Part shown: piece by piece, positions 23,972 through 34,121 of the stretch
How positions within the stretch are numbered: position 1 is the stretch's first letter
Layout of the letters: every line of letters begins with the position of its first letter
Source of the DNA: Naumannella halotolerans
GTDB taxonomy: Bacteria > Actinomycetota > Actinomycetes > Propionibacteriales > Propionibacteriaceae
Reading direction: 5' to 3'
Assembly (NCBI RefSeq): GCF_004364645.1
Contig: NZ_SOAW01000001.1
Location: forward strand, 620,001-684,000
DNA length: 64,000 nt
Notes under the pieces: generated by a model
Told to the model about the DNA's origin: nothing
Database searches by the model: none
The model's input: only the letters and a program-made list of their open reading frames with translations
Made by a program: the position numbers and the translations under genes

Positions 23972-25567
23972 TTGTTCGACACACTCTCCGATCGCCTGTC
24001 CGCGACTTTCAAGAATCTGCGCGGCAAGGGCCGGCTGACCGACGCCGACATCGACGCGACCGCGCGGGAGATCCGGATCGCGCTGCTCGAGGCCGATGTG
24101 AATCTCGGCGTGGTGAAGGAATTCATCGCTGCGGTGAAGGAACGCGCCAAGGGTGCCGAGCTCACCGGCGCGCTGAACCCGGCCCAGCAGGTCATCAAGA
24201 TCGTCAACGAGGAACTCGTCGAGATCCTCGGCGGGCAGACCCGGGTGCTGCGCTTCGCCAAGCGTCCGCCGACGGTGATCATGCTCGCCGGTCTGCAGGG
24301 TGCGGGCAAGACCACCCTGGCCGGGAAGCTCGCCAAATGGCTGGCCAACCAGGGGCACACCCCGCTGTTGGTCGCCGCCGACCTGCAGCGGCCGAACGCG
24401 GTGCAGCAGCTCACCGTGGTCGCCAAACGTGCCGGCGTCGCGTGGTACGCACCCGAGCCCGGCAACGGGGTCGGTGACCCGGTCGCGGTCGCCCGCAACT
24501 CGATCTCCATCGCCCAGCAGAAGCTGCACGACGTGGTGATCGTCGACACCGCCGGCCGGCTCGGTGTGGACACCGAACTGATGCAGCAGGCCGCCGACAT
24601 CAAGGCGGCGGTGAATCCCGACGAGGTGCTGTTCGTCGTCGACGCGATGATCGGCCAGGACGCGGTCTCGACCGCCAACGCCTTCGCCGAGGGCGTCGGA
24701 TTCGACGGGGTGGTGCTGACCAAGCTCGACGGTGATGCCCGCGGTGGTGCCGCGCTGTCGATCGCCCGGGTGACCGGTCAGCCGATCATGTTCGCCTCCA
24801 GCGGGGAGAAACTGGAGGACTTCGACGTCTTCCACCCCGACCGGATGGCCAGCCGGATCCTCGGCATGGGCGACATGCTCACGCTGATCGAGCAGGCCGA
24901 ACGTACCTTCGACGCCGAGCAGTCGGCGAAGGCCGCGGCGAAGCTCTCCGGCCGCGGTGACGGTGAGTTCGGGCTGGGCGACTTCCTGGACCAGATGAAG
25001 GCCGTCCGCCGGATGGGGCCGCTGTCGAAGATCTTCGGCATGTTGCCGGGGATGACCGGCGACATGAAGGAGCAGATCTCCGGTATCGACGAGAAGGAGA
25101 TCGACCGGATCGAGGCGATCATCTTGTCGATGACCCCGGCCGAGCGGGAGAACCCGAAGATCCTCAACGGCTCGCGGCGCGCCCGGATCGCGGCCGGTTC
25201 GGGGACCAAGGTCTCGGATGTGAACAAGCTCGTCGAGCGCTTCTTCGAGGCGCGCAAGATGATGACCCAACTGGCCTCGGGCAAGATGCCCGGGATGCCG
25301 GGCATGCCCGGTATGGGCGGACCCGGTGCGGCCGGGCCGAAGCGGCAGCCGAAGAAGCAACAGGGCAAGAAGAAGCGCGGCAAGGGCGTCTCCGGCAACC
25401 CCGCGAAGCGGGCCGGGGGAGCGGGCCCAAAACCAAAGGAGGAGGCGGTCAACCCGGCCGCTGCCTTCGGGATGGACCCCTCGCAGATGGACGAGAAGCA
25501 GCTGCAGCAGGCGATGGGTGACTTCGAGTTGCCGGCCGATCTGCAGAAAATGTTCAAGAACCGCTGA
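23972..25567 (+). CDS. ffh: Signal recognition particle protein Ffh (SRP54)
   Basis: A 531-residue SRP GTPase. The N domain is followed by G1 GLQGAGKTTLAGKLAKWLA (near 107), DTAGRLGVDTELMQQ, TKLDGDARGGAALS and then the M domain with the RNA- and signal-binding segment RRMGPLSKIFGMLPGM and SGSGTKVSDVNKL (as GSGTKVSDVNKL). The Met/Gly/Lys-rich C-terminus (KMPGMPGMPGMG, KKQQGKKKRG) is long. It binds 4.5S RNA and nascent membrane proteins. The start is a TTG at 23972 with GAGGGAA before it. A TAGGAT -10-like box lies at 23927. Confidence 0.97.
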   Translation: MFDTLSDRLSATFKNLRGKGRLTDADIDATAREIRIALLEADVNLGVVKEFIAAVKERAKGAELTGALNPAQQVIKIVNEELVEILGGQTRVLRFAKRPPTVIMLAGLQGAGKTTLAGKLAKWLANQGHTPLLVAADLQRPNAVQQLTVVAKRAGVAWYAPEPGNGVGDPVAVARNSISIAQQKLHDVVIVDTAGRLGVDTELMQQAADIKAAVNPDEVLFVVDAMIGQDAVSTANAFAEGVGFDGVVLTKLDGDARGGAALSIARVTGQPIMFASSGEKLEDFDVFHPDRMASRILGMGDMLTLIEQAERTFDAEQSAKAAAKLSGRGDGEFGLGDFLDQMKAVRRMGPLSKIFGMLPGMTGDMKEQISGIDEKEIDRIEAIILSMTPAERENPKILNGSRRARIAAGSGTKVSDVNKLVERFFEARKMMTQLASGKMPGMPGMPGMGGPGAAGPKRQPKKQQGKKKRGKGVSGNPAKRAGGAGPKPKEEAVNPAAAFGMDPSQMDEKQLQQAMGDFELPADLQKMFKNR

Positions 25568-25718
25568 CCGCCGGGTTCCGGGCCCCGATCACCGGCCACG
25601 AGCCGAGCCCGTTCCTGCAGCTCGGCGGTCGATCCCTGGGCTGCAGCCGGGCCGAACGGGTCGGGTGCCGCGCAGCCGGGCGCAGGACACGAAAGGGTAA
25701 ATGTCGGCCGACCCCCTG

Positions 25719-25746
25719 TTGGGCGCTCGACAACTTCGCCTAGGGT
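25719..25746 (+). promoter_or_regulatory. Putative promoter of the peptide transporter operon
   Basis: TTGGGC at 25719-25724 and TAGGGT at 25741-25746 are separated by 16 bases, 37 bases ahead of the substrate-binding protein start. TAGGGT is followed by a second CCTAGGGT copy. Confidence 0.4.
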
Positions 25747-25783
25747 TCCTAGGGTCCAAACGCCCCTCGGCTCCGGGAGATCC

Positions 25784-27328
25784 GTGAAACGACGCACCTT
25801 CGTCGGTGGCTTTCTGGCTGTTGCCGGGCTGGCCGCGACCGGCTGCTCCACCGGTGAGGGAGTCGACCTCAGCGGCGGACAGGCCGATTTCGGCAATCCG
25901 ACCACCGGCCCGGTGCTGCGGGTCGCCATCGGTGGGGAGCCCGACCAGTTGGATCCGCACTCCAGCTCGGCCTACTTCACCTTCCAGGTCCTGGAGAACA
26001 TCTTCGACACCCTCGTCCAGCCCGACGAGAACCTGCAGATGCAGCCGTCCCTGGCCGAGTCGTGGGAGATCAGCGACGACCAACTGACCTACACCTTCAC
26101 CCTGCGCCAGGGCGTCAGCTGGCACGACGGCAGCCCCTTCACCGCCGAGGACGTGGTGTACTCCTACACCCGGTTGATCGACGAGGAACTGTCCAACGCC
26201 TACAAACTCGCCGCGGTCAGCGAGGTCACCGCACCGGACGACCACACCGTGGTGATCACCGTGAGCCAACCGACCCCGAGCCTGTTGACCAACCTGGGTG
26301 GCTTCAAGGGACTGGCGATCGTCCAACGCAACAACGTCGAATCCGGTCAGATCGCGAACACCCCGATCGGCACCGGGCCGTTCTACCTGGCTGAGTACGC
26401 CAGCGGCGACCGGATCACCCTGCGCGGCAACGCCGATTACTGGGGTGAACCGGTCACCCTCGGTTCGGTCGAGATCTCCTTCATCTCCGAACCGTCGACC
26501 GCGCTGGCCGCCCTCCGGTCGGGTGAGATCGACTGGACCGATGTGGTGCCGCCGCAGACCGTCGAGGAACTGCGCCGCGACGAGTCGCTGGTGCTGGAGT
26601 CGTTGCAGTCGACCGACTACTGGTACCTGGCGCTGAACCTGAAGAAGGATCCCTGGAGCGATGTCCGGGTACGCCAGGCGATCGCCTATGCCATCGATCG
26701 GCCGTCGATCCTGCAGGCGGTCGCCTACGGCACGGCGGTGGAGAACCAACTGGCGATCCCCGAGACCAGCCCGTGGTACACCCCCTACGACACCTACCGG
26801 CTGGACCTGGACAGGGCCCGGGAACTGCTCGCCGAGGCCGGGTTCAGCGGTGCCCCGATGGAACTGCTGGCGACCAGCGAGTACCCCGAGACCGTGGTCG
26901 CCGCGCAGGTGATCGCGGCGAACCTGGCCCCGCTGGGGATCACCGTGCAGATCAGCCAGCCCGACTTCTCCACCTGGCTGGACGAACAGAACCAGGGCAA
27001 TTTCGACCTGCTGATGATGGGCTGGCTGGGCAACATCGACCCCGACGACTACTACTACTCCCAGCACCACAGCGAGGGCGGCAGCAACGCCCAGGGCTAC
27101 TCCAACCCCGAGGTGGACGAGTTGCTCGACGCCGGTCAGGTCGAGGTCGACGTCGAGGCCCGCAAGGAGTTGTATGCCCGGGCAGCCACGATCATCGCCG
27201 ACGAGTGCAGCTACATCTACCTCTACAACCCGTCGGTGGTGCAGACCTGGCTGCCCGAGGTGTCCGGTTACACCGCCCGTGCCGACGGAGCGATCCGTTT
27301 CGGTCCCGTCACCTTGCAGGAGAGCTGA
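25784..27328 (+). CDS. Peptide/oligopeptide ABC transporter substrate-binding lipoprotein
   Basis: A 514-residue family-5 solute-binding protein. The N-terminus has a twin-arginine start (KRRTFVGGF) and a lipobox LAATGC with Cys at about 21, so it is a surface-anchored lipoprotein. Typical family 5 segments follow: GGEPDQLDPHSSSAYFTFQVLENIFDTL (start only: GGEPDQLDPHSS), LAESWEISDDQLTYTFTLR (WEISDDQLTYTF), GVSWHDGSPFTAEDVVYS. It begins an operon of binding protein, two permeases and a double ATPase. The ligand is presumably a di- or oligopeptide. GTG start at 25784. Confidence 0.92.
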   Translation: MKRRTFVGGFLAVAGLAATGCSTGEGVDLSGGQADFGNPTTGPVLRVAIGGEPDQLDPHSSSAYFTFQVLENIFDTLVQPDENLQMQPSLAESWEISDDQLTYTFTLRQGVSWHDGSPFTAEDVVYSYTRLIDEELSNAYKLAAVSEVTAPDDHTVVITVSQPTPSLLTNLGGFKGLAIVQRNNVESGQIANTPIGTGPFYLAEYASGDRITLRGNADYWGEPVTLGSVEISFISEPSTALAALRSGEIDWTDVVPPQTVEELRRDESLVLESLQSTDYWYLALNLKKDPWSDVRVRQAIAYAIDRPSILQAVAYGTAVENQLAIPETSPWYTPYDTYRLDLDRARELLAEAGFSGAPMELLATSEYPETVVAAQVIAANLAPLGITVQISQPDFSTWLDEQNQGNFDLLMMGWLGNIDPDDYYYSQHHSEGGSNAQGYSNPEVDELLDAGQVEVDVEARKELYARAATIIADECSYIYLYNPSVVQTWLPEVSGYTARADGAIRFGPVTLQES

Positions 27329-27331
27329 GCT

Positions 27332-28297
27332 ATGAGGTTCGCACCGAAACAGTTCGGGCTCTTCCTGGCCCGCCGGCTCGCCTACTCCGCGGTCGTCCTG
27401 CTCGGCGTGATCGTGGTGGTCTTCGCCCTGGTCCAACTCGTCCCCGGAGACCCGGTACGGCTGGCGCTCGGCACCCGCTACACCGAGGAGGCCTACCAGG
27501 CGCTGCGGACCGCCTCCGGGCTCGACCGGCCCCTGGTCGAACAGTTCTTCAGCTACCTGGGGAACGCGCTGACCGGGGATCTGGGAGTCAGTTTCCGCAG
27601 CGGTGATCCGGTGACGGTGCTGCTCCTGGAGCGTCTGCCCGCAACCATCTCGCTGGCCGTCGTCGGCCTGCTGATCGCGCTGGTGATCTCGGTCCCGGCA
27701 GGTATCTGGTCGGCCCTGCACGAGGGCAAGGTCAGCGACGTGATCGTCCGCCTGACCAGCCAGTTCGGGGTCTCCATCCCCGACTTCTGGATGGGCATGT
27801 TGCTGATCCTGCTGTTCTCCTCGGTGCTGGGCTGGCTGCCCTCCAGTGGGTACGTACCGCTCACCGAGGACTTCGGCGGCTGGGCCAGGCGGGTGATCAT
27901 GCCCGGGCTGACCATCGGTGTGGTGGCCGCGGCGATCATGACCCGGTTCATCCGCAGTGCGGTGCTGGAGGTCTCGGCCATGCCCTACGTACGTACCGCC
28001 CGGTCCAAGGGGCTGGCCAGCGCGGTGGTCACCCGGCGCCACATCCTGCGCAACGCCCTGGTCCCGGTGCTGACCATCGTCGGCATCCAGTTCGCCACCA
28101 TCCTGGGCGGGGTGATCGTGGTCGAGGTGGTCTTCGCCTGGCCCGGGCTGGGGCGATTGGTCTACGACGCAGTCGCCGCCCGTGACTACACCGTGATCCA
28201 GGGAGCGGTGCTGCTGATCGCGGCGATGTTCCTGCTGATCAACCTGCTGGTGGACGTCCTGTACGCCATCGTCGACCCGAGGATCAGGCTGGAATGA
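27332..28297 (+). CDS. Peptide ABC transporter permease (DppB-like)
   Basis: A 321-residue inner-membrane permease with six helices. It shows the DppB/OppB pattern: an N-terminal helix with FALVQLVPGDPVRLALG, a long periplasmic loop, and the EAA motif region VRTARSKGLASAVVTRRHILRNAL (core ARSKGLASAVVTRRHILRNA), which contacts the ATPase. It begins three bases after the binding-protein stop and overlaps the next permease by four bases, so the operon is tightly coupled. Confidence 0.93.
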   Translation: MRFAPKQFGLFLARRLAYSAVVLLGVIVVVFALVQLVPGDPVRLALGTRYTEEAYQALRTASGLDRPLVEQFFSYLGNALTGDLGVSFRSGDPVTVLLLERLPATISLAVVGLLIALVISVPAGIWSALHEGKVSDVIVRLTSQFGVSIPDFWMGMLLILLFSSVLGWLPSSGYVPLTEDFGGWARRVIMPGLTIGVVAAAIMTRFIRSAVLEVSAMPYVRTARSKGLASAVVTRRHILRNALVPVLTIVGIQFATILGGVIVVEVVFAWPGLGRLVYDAVAARDYTVIQGAVLLIAAMFLLINLLVDVLYAIVDPRIRLE

Positions 28298-29235
28298 GCG
28301 CACGCGAACCCGACGACTCGATGGTCGACGAAGCGGTCGACGAGACCGTGACCGAGGTCGACGCCTCCGACGACACCAGCAGGCTCAGCGCCTGGCACCT
28401 GCTGCTGCGCAACCCGACCACGGTCGGCTCGGCGATCGTGCTGCTGGTGGTGGTCCTGACCGCGATCTTCGCGCCTTACCTGGCGCCCTACGGGGTGAAC
28501 GAGATCAACGTCGCCAACCAGTTGCAGCCGCCCTCGGCCGCCCACTGGTTCGGCACCGACGATCTCGGTCGCGACATCTTCTCCCGGGTGATCATCGCCG
28601 CCCGGGTCTCGATGGAGGTGGCCCTGGTGTCAGTGGCGATCGCCTTCGTGATCGGGGTGATCGTCGGCATCGTCGCCGGTTACGTCGGGGGCATCGTCGA
28701 CACCGTCCTGATGCGGATCGTCGACGTGATGTTCGCCTTCCCGGTGCTGCTGCTGGCGCTGGCCATCGTGGCGATCCTGGCCCCGGGGAAGACGACCACG
28801 ATGCTGGCGATCGGCATCGTCTACATCCCGATCTTCGCCCGGGTCGCCCGCGCCAGCACCCTGTCGGTACGTACCGAGCCATTCGTCCAGGTCTCGCAGA
28901 CCATGGGTACGCCGCCGCTGCGGATCCTGGCCACCCACATCCTGCCGAACATCACCGGCCCGCTGATCGTGCAGACGTCGCTCTCGCTGGCCTTCGCGAT
29001 CCTGTCCGAGGCGGCACTGTCCTTCCTCGGGCTCGGCATCCAGCCGCCGGAACCGTCCTGGGGTGGCATGTTGTTCTCCGCCCAGGGATTCCTCTCCCTG
29101 GCCTGGTGGATGAGCGTCTTCCCCGGTGCAGCGATCTTCGTCACTGTGCTCGCGTTCAACCTGCTGGGTGACGGTCTGCGGGATGTGCTCGACCCGAAGC
29201 AACGCAGCCGGATCGAAGCCGGAAGGAAACGATGA
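28294..29235 (+). CDS. Peptide ABC transporter permease (DppC-like)
   Basis: A 313-residue permease of the DppC/OppC type: an acidic N-terminal cytoplasmic stretch, a first helix near 48-68, HWFGTDDLGRDIFSRVI, and the coupling EAA loop VSQTMGTPPLRILATHILPN. Six membrane helices are predicted. It forms the heterodimeric channel with the DppB-like protein. Starts in the ATGA overlap with the previous gene and overlaps the ATPase gene in the same way. Confidence 0.93.
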   Translation: MSAREPDDSMVDEAVDETVTEVDASDDTSRLSAWHLLLRNPTTVGSAIVLLVVVLTAIFAPYLAPYGVNEINVANQLQPPSAAHWFGTDDLGRDIFSRVIIAARVSMEVALVSVAIAFVIGVIVGIVAGYVGGIVDTVLMRIVDVMFAFPVLLLALAIVAILAPGKTTTMLAIGIVYIPIFARVARASTLSVRTEPFVQVSQTMGTPPLRILATHILPNITGPLIVQTSLSLAFAILSEAALSFLGLGIQPPEPSWGGMLFSAQGFLSLAWWMSVFPGAAIFVTVLAFNLLGDGLRDVLDPKQRSRIEAGRKR

Positions 29236-30851
29236 ACTCCCAACCGCCGGTGATCACGGTGGAGGACCTGCGGGTCTCCATCGGCTCCAAGCCGATCGTC
29301 AACGGTGCCAGCTTCAGCGTCGAACCCGGGGGGACCCTGGGCATCGTCGGGGAGTCCGGGTCAGGCAAGTCGATGACCGTCCTGGCCGCCACCGGACTCC
29401 TGGACGCTCCCGGAGCCAAGGTCTCCGGCTCCAGCGTCCTGGCCGGCCCGCAGGGGCAGCAGACCCAGCTGGTGAACGCCTCGCAACGGGTCCTGCGCAG
29501 CGTCCACGGGGATCAGATCGGTTTCGTCTTCCAGGATCCGAGCACCTCGCTGAATCCGCTGCTCACCCTGGAACGGCAGATCACCGAATCCCTGGAGACC
29601 CACCGCAACCTGAGCCGGAAGCTGGCCGGCAAACGCGCCCTGGAACTGCTTGAAGCCGTCGGCCTGCCCGACCCCGAGCAGCGCCTGCAGGCCTACCCGC
29701 ACCAACTCTCGGGCGGACAGCGGCAACGGGTGATGATCGCGATCGCGCTGGCCTGCGATCCGCTGCTGCTGATCGCCGACGAGCCGACCACGGCGCTGGA
29801 CGTGACCACCCAGACACAGATCATCGAGCTGGTACGCCGGCTGCAGCACGACCGGGGTACGGCTGTGGTCTGGATCAGCCATGATCTCGGCGTGATCGGG
29901 CAGGTCGCCGATGACGTCCTGGTGCTGCAGAAGGGCAATGTGGTCGAGCAGCGCGGTGTGGTCGAACTGATGGATTCACCGCAGGATCGCTACACCATCG
30001 AGTTGCTGCACGCCCGTCCCACCCTGGGTTCCCCACCGCCGCCGGTGGCCGATCCCGATGGTGCGGTCACCCTGCAGGTGAAGGACCTGGATGTGCAGTT
30101 CCCGGTCACCTCGGCGGTCGGCAAGAGCATCGTGCACGCGGTCGACGACGTCTCCTTCGAGGTACGCAAGGGCCGCACCCTGGGCATCGTCGGCGAGTCC
30201 GGATCGGGCAAGTCGACCATCGCCAATGTGCTCACCGGTCTGGTCAAGCCCACCGGTGGCACCGCCACCTTGGACGGCGAGGACCTGCTGCACCGGCCGA
30301 GCCAGGACCTGCGGCGGCGGGTGGCGATGGTCTTCCAGGACCCGTTCTCCTCGCTGGATCCGCGGATGCGGGTCGGGCGCAGCATCGCCGAGCCGCTGAG
30401 TGTGCACAAACTGCCGAAGGGCGGCTCGGCGAAGGCCCGGATCGATGAACTGCTGGACCTGGTCGGGTTGCCGGTCGGCTTCGCCGAGCGATACCCGCAC
30501 GAGTTGTCCGGTGGGCAGCGCCAGCGGGTCTCGATCGCCCGCTCCCTGGCACTGGAACCCGAGGTGATGATCCTCGACGAGTCGACTGCCTCGTTGGACG
30601 TGTCGATCCAGGCGAAGGTCCTGGACCTGTTGCTGAGGCTGCAGTCCGAGCTCGGGCTGACGTACCTGTTCATCGCCCACGACCTGGCGATCGTGCAGCA
30701 GATGAGCCACGACGTGCTGGTGATGCAGTCGGGCAAGGCCGTCGAACAGGGGCCGGCCGAGCAGATCTTCGACGATCCGCAGACCGACTACACCAAGGCA
30801 TTGCTGGCCGCCATCCCACCCGAGCGTCCGCGGCTGGCCACCCAGCCCTGA
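29232..30851 (+). CDS. Peptide ABC transporter ATPase, fused DppD-DppF type
   Basis: A 539-residue protein with two complete ABC domains in one chain. Domain 1 has Walker [10 protein letters not shown] at 40-48, signature LSGGQRQR near 158 and [12 protein letters not shown]. Domain 2 has GESGSGKST near 320, signature LSGGQRQR near 424 and [12 protein letters not shown]. The linker near 260 holds the DppD-type end ([12 protein letters not shown]). Both halves therefore look active. Usually DppD and DppF are separate; fused forms are known in actinobacteria. It drives the transporter encoded just upstream and closes the transporter operon. Confidence 0.94.
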   Translation: MNSQPPVITVEDLRVSIGSKPIVNGASFSVEPGGTLGIVGESGSGKSMTVLAATGLLDAPGAKVSGSSVLAGPQGQQTQLVNASQRVLRSVHGDQIGFVFQDPSTSLNPLLTLERQITESLETHRNLSRKLAGKRALELLEAVGLPDPEQRLQAYPHQLSGGQRQRVMIAIALACDPLLLIADEPTTALDVTTQTQIIELVRRLQHDRGTAVVWISHDLGVIGQVADDVLVLQKGNVVEQRGVVELMDSPQDRYTIELLHARPTLGSPPPPVADPDGAVTLQVKDLDVQFPVTSAVGKSIVHAVDDVSFEVRKGRTLGIVGESGSGKSTIANVLTGLVKPTGGTATLDGEDLLHRPSQDLRRRVAMVFQDPFSSLDPRMRVGRSIAEPLSVHKLPKGGSAKARIDELLDLVGLPVGFAERYPHELSGGQRQRVSIARSLALEPEVMILDESTASLDVSIQAKVLDLLLRLQSELGLTYLFIAHDLAIVQQMSHDVLVMQSGKAVEQGPAEQIFDDPQTDYTKALLAAIPPERPRLATQP

Positions 30852-30948
30852 CCGGTCCGGGTACGCGCCGATTTCGCCACTGCGCATGACGGTACGAGTG
30901 TAGGTTCGTCCGGACAGGGGAAACCGACCTCGAGGAGAGACCGCACCA

Positions 30949-32250
30949 GTGAATCCGAGTGAAGCCGATCAACGCCGTGCCAAGGTACTTGCCGCAGCCA
31001 TCGATCAGCGGCTGCTCGACGTCGACGACTCGCCGGTCGCTGCCTTCCTCGACTGGCAGCAGGTGGCGGACAACCTGCAGCATCTGCACCGGGCCTTCCC
31101 GGCCGACATCCCGGTGCTGCACGCCTTCGCCGCGAAGGCGAATTCGATGGTCGGTGTGCTGGAGCGGCTACGGCGCCTGGGCATGGGTGCCGAGGTGGCC
31201 AGCGACGGAGAACTGCGGGCGGCGCTGGAGGCCGGGCACACCCCCGAGCGGATGGTGTTCGACTCCCCGGCGAAATCCCGCCGGGAACTGCAGCACGCAC
31301 TGACGCTGGGGATCGCGATCAACGTCGACAACTTCCAGGAGTTCGCCCGGGTCGCCGAACTGCGCCGCGCCGCGCCGTCCGTCAGCCCGGTCGGGTTCCG
31401 ACTGAATCCGCAGGTCGGGGCCGGCAGCATCAGCGCCATGAGCACCGCCAGCGCCCACTCCAAGTTCGGCGTGCCACTGGCCGATCCGGGAATGCGGGAA
31501 CGACTGATCCAGGCCTACCTGGACCATCCGTGGCTGAACCGGGCCCATGTCCATGTCGGCTCCCAGGGCTGCCCGCTGCCGTTGATCGGGCAGGGGATCG
31601 GTGTCCTGGTCGACTTCGCCGACGAGGTCAACGCCCGCGCCGGCCGGGCCCAGATCGACACCCTCGACATCGGCGGGGGGCTGCCGGTGGACTTCGACAC
31701 CGACCAGCCGATCGCGCACTTCGACGACTACGTGGCAGCGCTGCGCGAGGCGGCGCCACGGTTGTTCTGCGGTGACTACGCGCTGGTCACCGAGTTCGGC
31801 CGCAGCATCCTGGCCAAACAGGGATGGATCGCGGCCTACGTGGAATACACCAAGGAGGTCGGTGGGCGGCGGATCGCGATCACCCATGCCGGTGCCCAGG
31901 TGGCCACCAGGACGGTGTTCATGCCGGATGCCTGGCCCTTGCGGATCGCCACCTTCGATGCAAGCGGAGCACCGAAGCCGGCACGACCTGCCGCCGTGCA
32001 GGATGTGGCCGGACCTTGCTGCTTCGCCGGCGACCTGGTCGCCCAGGGGCGGGAGCTGCCCCTGCTGGAACCAGGCGATCTGATCGCCCTGCTGGACACC
32101 GGGGCCTACTACTTCAGCACCCCGTTCCACTACAACGCGCTCCCGCTGCCGGCGGTTCACGGGGTCGAGTTCGATCCGGCCACCGGCCTACCCGGTTTCG
32201 ACACCCTGCGGGCTGCCGAGATCGACGACCTGGTGCACGACCGCGCCTGA
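30949..32250 (+). CDS. PLP-dependent decarboxylase, LysA/amino-acid decarboxylase family
   Basis: A 433-residue fold-type III PLP enzyme. The Schiff-base lysine is in LHAFAAKANS (near residue 63), as in diaminopimelate and related decarboxylases. HVGSQG, TLDIGGGLPV (phosphate-binding glycines), FGRSILAKQGW, GPCCFAGD and the end motif AYYFSTPFHYNALPLP complete the pattern. The last motif and CCFAGD differ from canonical LysA, so the substrate may be another basic or D-amino acid. The GTG at 30949 follows GAGGAGAG. It stands after the peptide transporter genes and ahead of an amidohydrolase, which suggests use of an imported amino compound. Confidence 0.8.
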   Translation: MNPSEADQRRAKVLAAAIDQRLLDVDDSPVAAFLDWQQVADNLQHLHRAFPADIPVLHAFAAKANSMVGVLERLRRLGMGAEVASDGELRAALEAGHTPERMVFDSPAKSRRELQHALTLGIAINVDNFQEFARVAELRRAAPSVSPVGFRLNPQVGAGSISAMSTASAHSKFGVPLADPGMRERLIQAYLDHPWLNRAHVHVGSQGCPLPLIGQGIGVLVDFADEVNARAGRAQIDTLDIGGGLPVDFDTDQPIAHFDDYVAALREAAPRLFCGDYALVTEFGRSILAKQGWIAAYVEYTKEVGGRRIAITHAGAQVATRTVFMPDAWPLRIATFDASGAPKPARPAAVQDVAGPCCFAGDLVAQGRELPLLEPGDLIALLDTGAYYFSTPFHYNALPLPAVHGVEFDPATGLPGFDTLRAAEIDDLVHDRA

Positions 32251-32291
32251 GGCCACCGAGCGGGTCTTTCTGCCGGCCGGGGTCGGTGGCC
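32251..32291 (+). terminator. Candidate terminator hairpin after the decarboxylase
   Basis: GGCCACCGA at 32251-32259 pairs perfectly with TCGGTGGCC at 32283-32291, directly after the decarboxylase stop, with a 23-base loop that can partly fold. Confidence 0.5.
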
Positions 32292-32323
32292 GTCCGCGAC
32301 GCCGGCAATGGCAGGATCTGCCC

Positions 32324-33394
32324 ATGGAGAGCTTGCACCTGCACGGCACCTGGCTCCCGTCCGGCGAGGTGGCCGATCGCTGGGTGGTGGACGGTGTGAT
32401 GACCGACGAACCCCAGACCGGTGCGACCACGGTCTGCCGCGATGGGTACCTGATGCCCGGTCTGGTCGATGCCCATTGCCACATCGGGCTGGGGGCCGAG
32501 GGCGAGGTCAGCGTCGAGGAGGCCGAATCGCAGGCGATCGTCGACCGGAACTCCGGGGTGCTGTTGGTACGCGATGCCGGGGTGCCGGAGGACACCCGCT
32601 GGGTGCAGCAGCGCGCCGACCTGCCACGGACGATTCGTTGCGGTCGCCACATCGCCCGGCCGAAGCGTTACATCCGTGGTTTCGCCGCCGAGGTCGAACC
32701 GGAAGGGCTGCTGGCCGAGGTGGAGAAGCAGGCTCTGGACAGTGACGGCTGGATCAAACTCGTCGGTGACTGGATCGACCGCGGGGTCGGTGACCTGGCG
32801 CCGCTGTGGCCGACCGAGGTGCTGGCGCCGGCCGTCGACCGCGCCCACGAACTCGGGGTACGGGTCGCTGCCCACGTCTTCGGCGAGGAGGCGGTCGCCC
32901 AACTGGTCGAGGTCGGTGTCGACTGCATCGAACACGGCAGTGGACTGACCGACGAGGTGATCGCGCAGATGGTGCACAAGGCCATCGCGCTGGACCCGAC
33001 GCTGGTGCAGATCGAGAACTTCCCCGACTTCGCCGCCCAGGGGGAGGCCAAGTTCCCGACCTACGCCAAGCACATGCGTGATCTTCATCGGCGCCGCTTC
33101 GAGACCGTCGGCAAGGCCTACGACGCCGGGGTGCAGATCTATGCCGGCAGCGATGCCGGCGGCCTGCGCCCGCACGGCACCCTGGCGATGGAGATCGAGT
33201 TGCTGGCCAGGGTCGGGGGAGCCGAGTTCGCACTCGGTGCGGCCTCCTGGCGGGCCCGCGAATGGCTCGGTGCGGCCCAGCTCGCTGCCGGTGAACCGGC
33301 CGACCTGGTGGTCTACGACAGCGATCCACGAGATCGGGTGGGTGTCGTCGCCCACCCGTCGGCGGTGATCCTGCGCGGGGTGCCGGTGGCCTGA
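32324..33394 (+). CDS. Amidohydrolase-family metal-dependent hydrolase
   Basis: A 356-residue TIM-barrel hydrolase. The start of the barrel has [15 protein letters not shown] (metal-binding HxH near residue 49), later GWIKLVGDW with a possible bridging Lys, [21 protein letters not shown] and the final Asp in [14 protein letters not shown]. The C-terminal [14 protein letters not shown] is the usual beta-sandwich closure. Imidazolonepropionase-like and prolidase-like members share these marks; the substrate is unknown. It follows the decarboxylase on the same strand and could act on a cyclic or acylated product of imported peptides. Confidence 0.85.
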   Translation: MESLHLHGTWLPSGEVADRWVVDGVMTDEPQTGATTVCRDGYLMPGLVDAHCHIGLGAEGEVSVEEAESQAIVDRNSGVLLVRDAGVPEDTRWVQQRADLPRTIRCGRHIARPKRYIRGFAAEVEPEGLLAEVEKQALDSDGWIKLVGDWIDRGVGDLAPLWPTEVLAPAVDRAHELGVRVAAHVFGEEAVAQLVEVGVDCIEHGSGLTDEVIAQMVHKAIALDPTLVQIENFPDFAAQGEAKFPTYAKHMRDLHRRRFETVGKAYDAGVQIYAGSDAGGLRPHGTLAMEIELLARVGGAEFALGAASWRAREWLGAAQLAAGEPADLVVYDSDPRDRVGVVAHPSAVILRGVPVA

Positions 33395-33485
33395 TCGACG
33401 GTGGGCTGACGCTGCTGGGCGGGTGTCGGGTCGAAGGGTTGACCAGCCGCCCGTGGCGATCGGGTGAGCGTCCGGCAGGGGCGAG

Positions 33486-33514
33486 TTGGTGCCGGTGCCG
33501 AGTTCTGGCAAACT
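33486..33514 (+). promoter_or_regulatory. Putative rpsP promoter
   Basis: TTGGTG at 33486-33491 and CAAACT at 33509-33514 with 17 bases between them lie about 130 bases upstream of rpsP. The 250-base gap before rpsP holds no gene. Confidence 0.4.
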
Positions 33515-33645
33515 TGGTTGCGCATCTGTGCCTCGTGGCGCCCTCTCATCGTCACGATCGGCCAGAGACCATCCGGTCGGAGACCTCGGTGCCCCACGCC
33601 GAACCGATGACCAGCCAAACTTTGTACACAGGAGATACCACCCAC

Positions 33646-34119
33646 GTGGCTGTCAAGATTCGTTTGAAGCGGCTCGGCTCGATCCGCAACCCGCACTACC
33701 GCGTCGTCGTCATGGACTCCCGCCAGAAGCGGGACGGCAAGGCGATCGAGGAGATCGGTCAGTACCACCCGAAGAACGATCCTTCGGTGATCGTCGTCGA
33801 CTCCGAGCGCGCCCAGTACTGGCTCGGCGTCGGTGCACAGCCGACCGAGGCCGTGGTCGCGATCTTCAAGCGCTCCGGCGACTGGCAGAAGTTCAGCGGC
33901 GACAAGTCCGCCTCGGGCATCGACCCGCAGCCGGAGAAGGTCGACAAGACCGCCCGCTTCAACGAGGTCCTCGGCTCGGCCAGTGCCGCCCCGGCGGTGA
34001 AGAAGTCGGAGAAGAAGGCCAAGTCCGAGCCGAAGGCCGAGGAGGCCAAGGCGGAGGAGACCAAGACCGAGGAGCCGAAGGCCGACGAGGCCGCAGCTGC
34101 CGAGTCGAACGAGGCCTGA
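33646..34119 (+). CDS. rpsP: 30S ribosomal protein S16
   Basis: A 157-residue protein. The first 85 residues are the S16 fold ([52 protein letters not shown]). The remaining 70 residues are a Lys/Ala/Glu tail with repeats of AEEAKAEE type, as in many actinobacterial S16 proteins but longer than in E. coli (82 residues). It is part of the 30S body and needed for assembly. The GTG at 33646 is used, after AGGAGA. It opens the rpsP-KH-rimM operon. Confidence 0.97.
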   Translation: MAVKIRLKRLGSIRNPHYRVVVMDSRQKRDGKAIEEIGQYHPKNDPSVIVVDSERAQYWLGVGAQPTEAVVAIFKRSGDWQKFSGDKSASGIDPQPEKVDKTARFNEVLGSASAAPAVKKSEKKAKSEPKAEEAKAEETKTEEPKADEAAAAESNEA

Positions 34120-34121
34120 GC

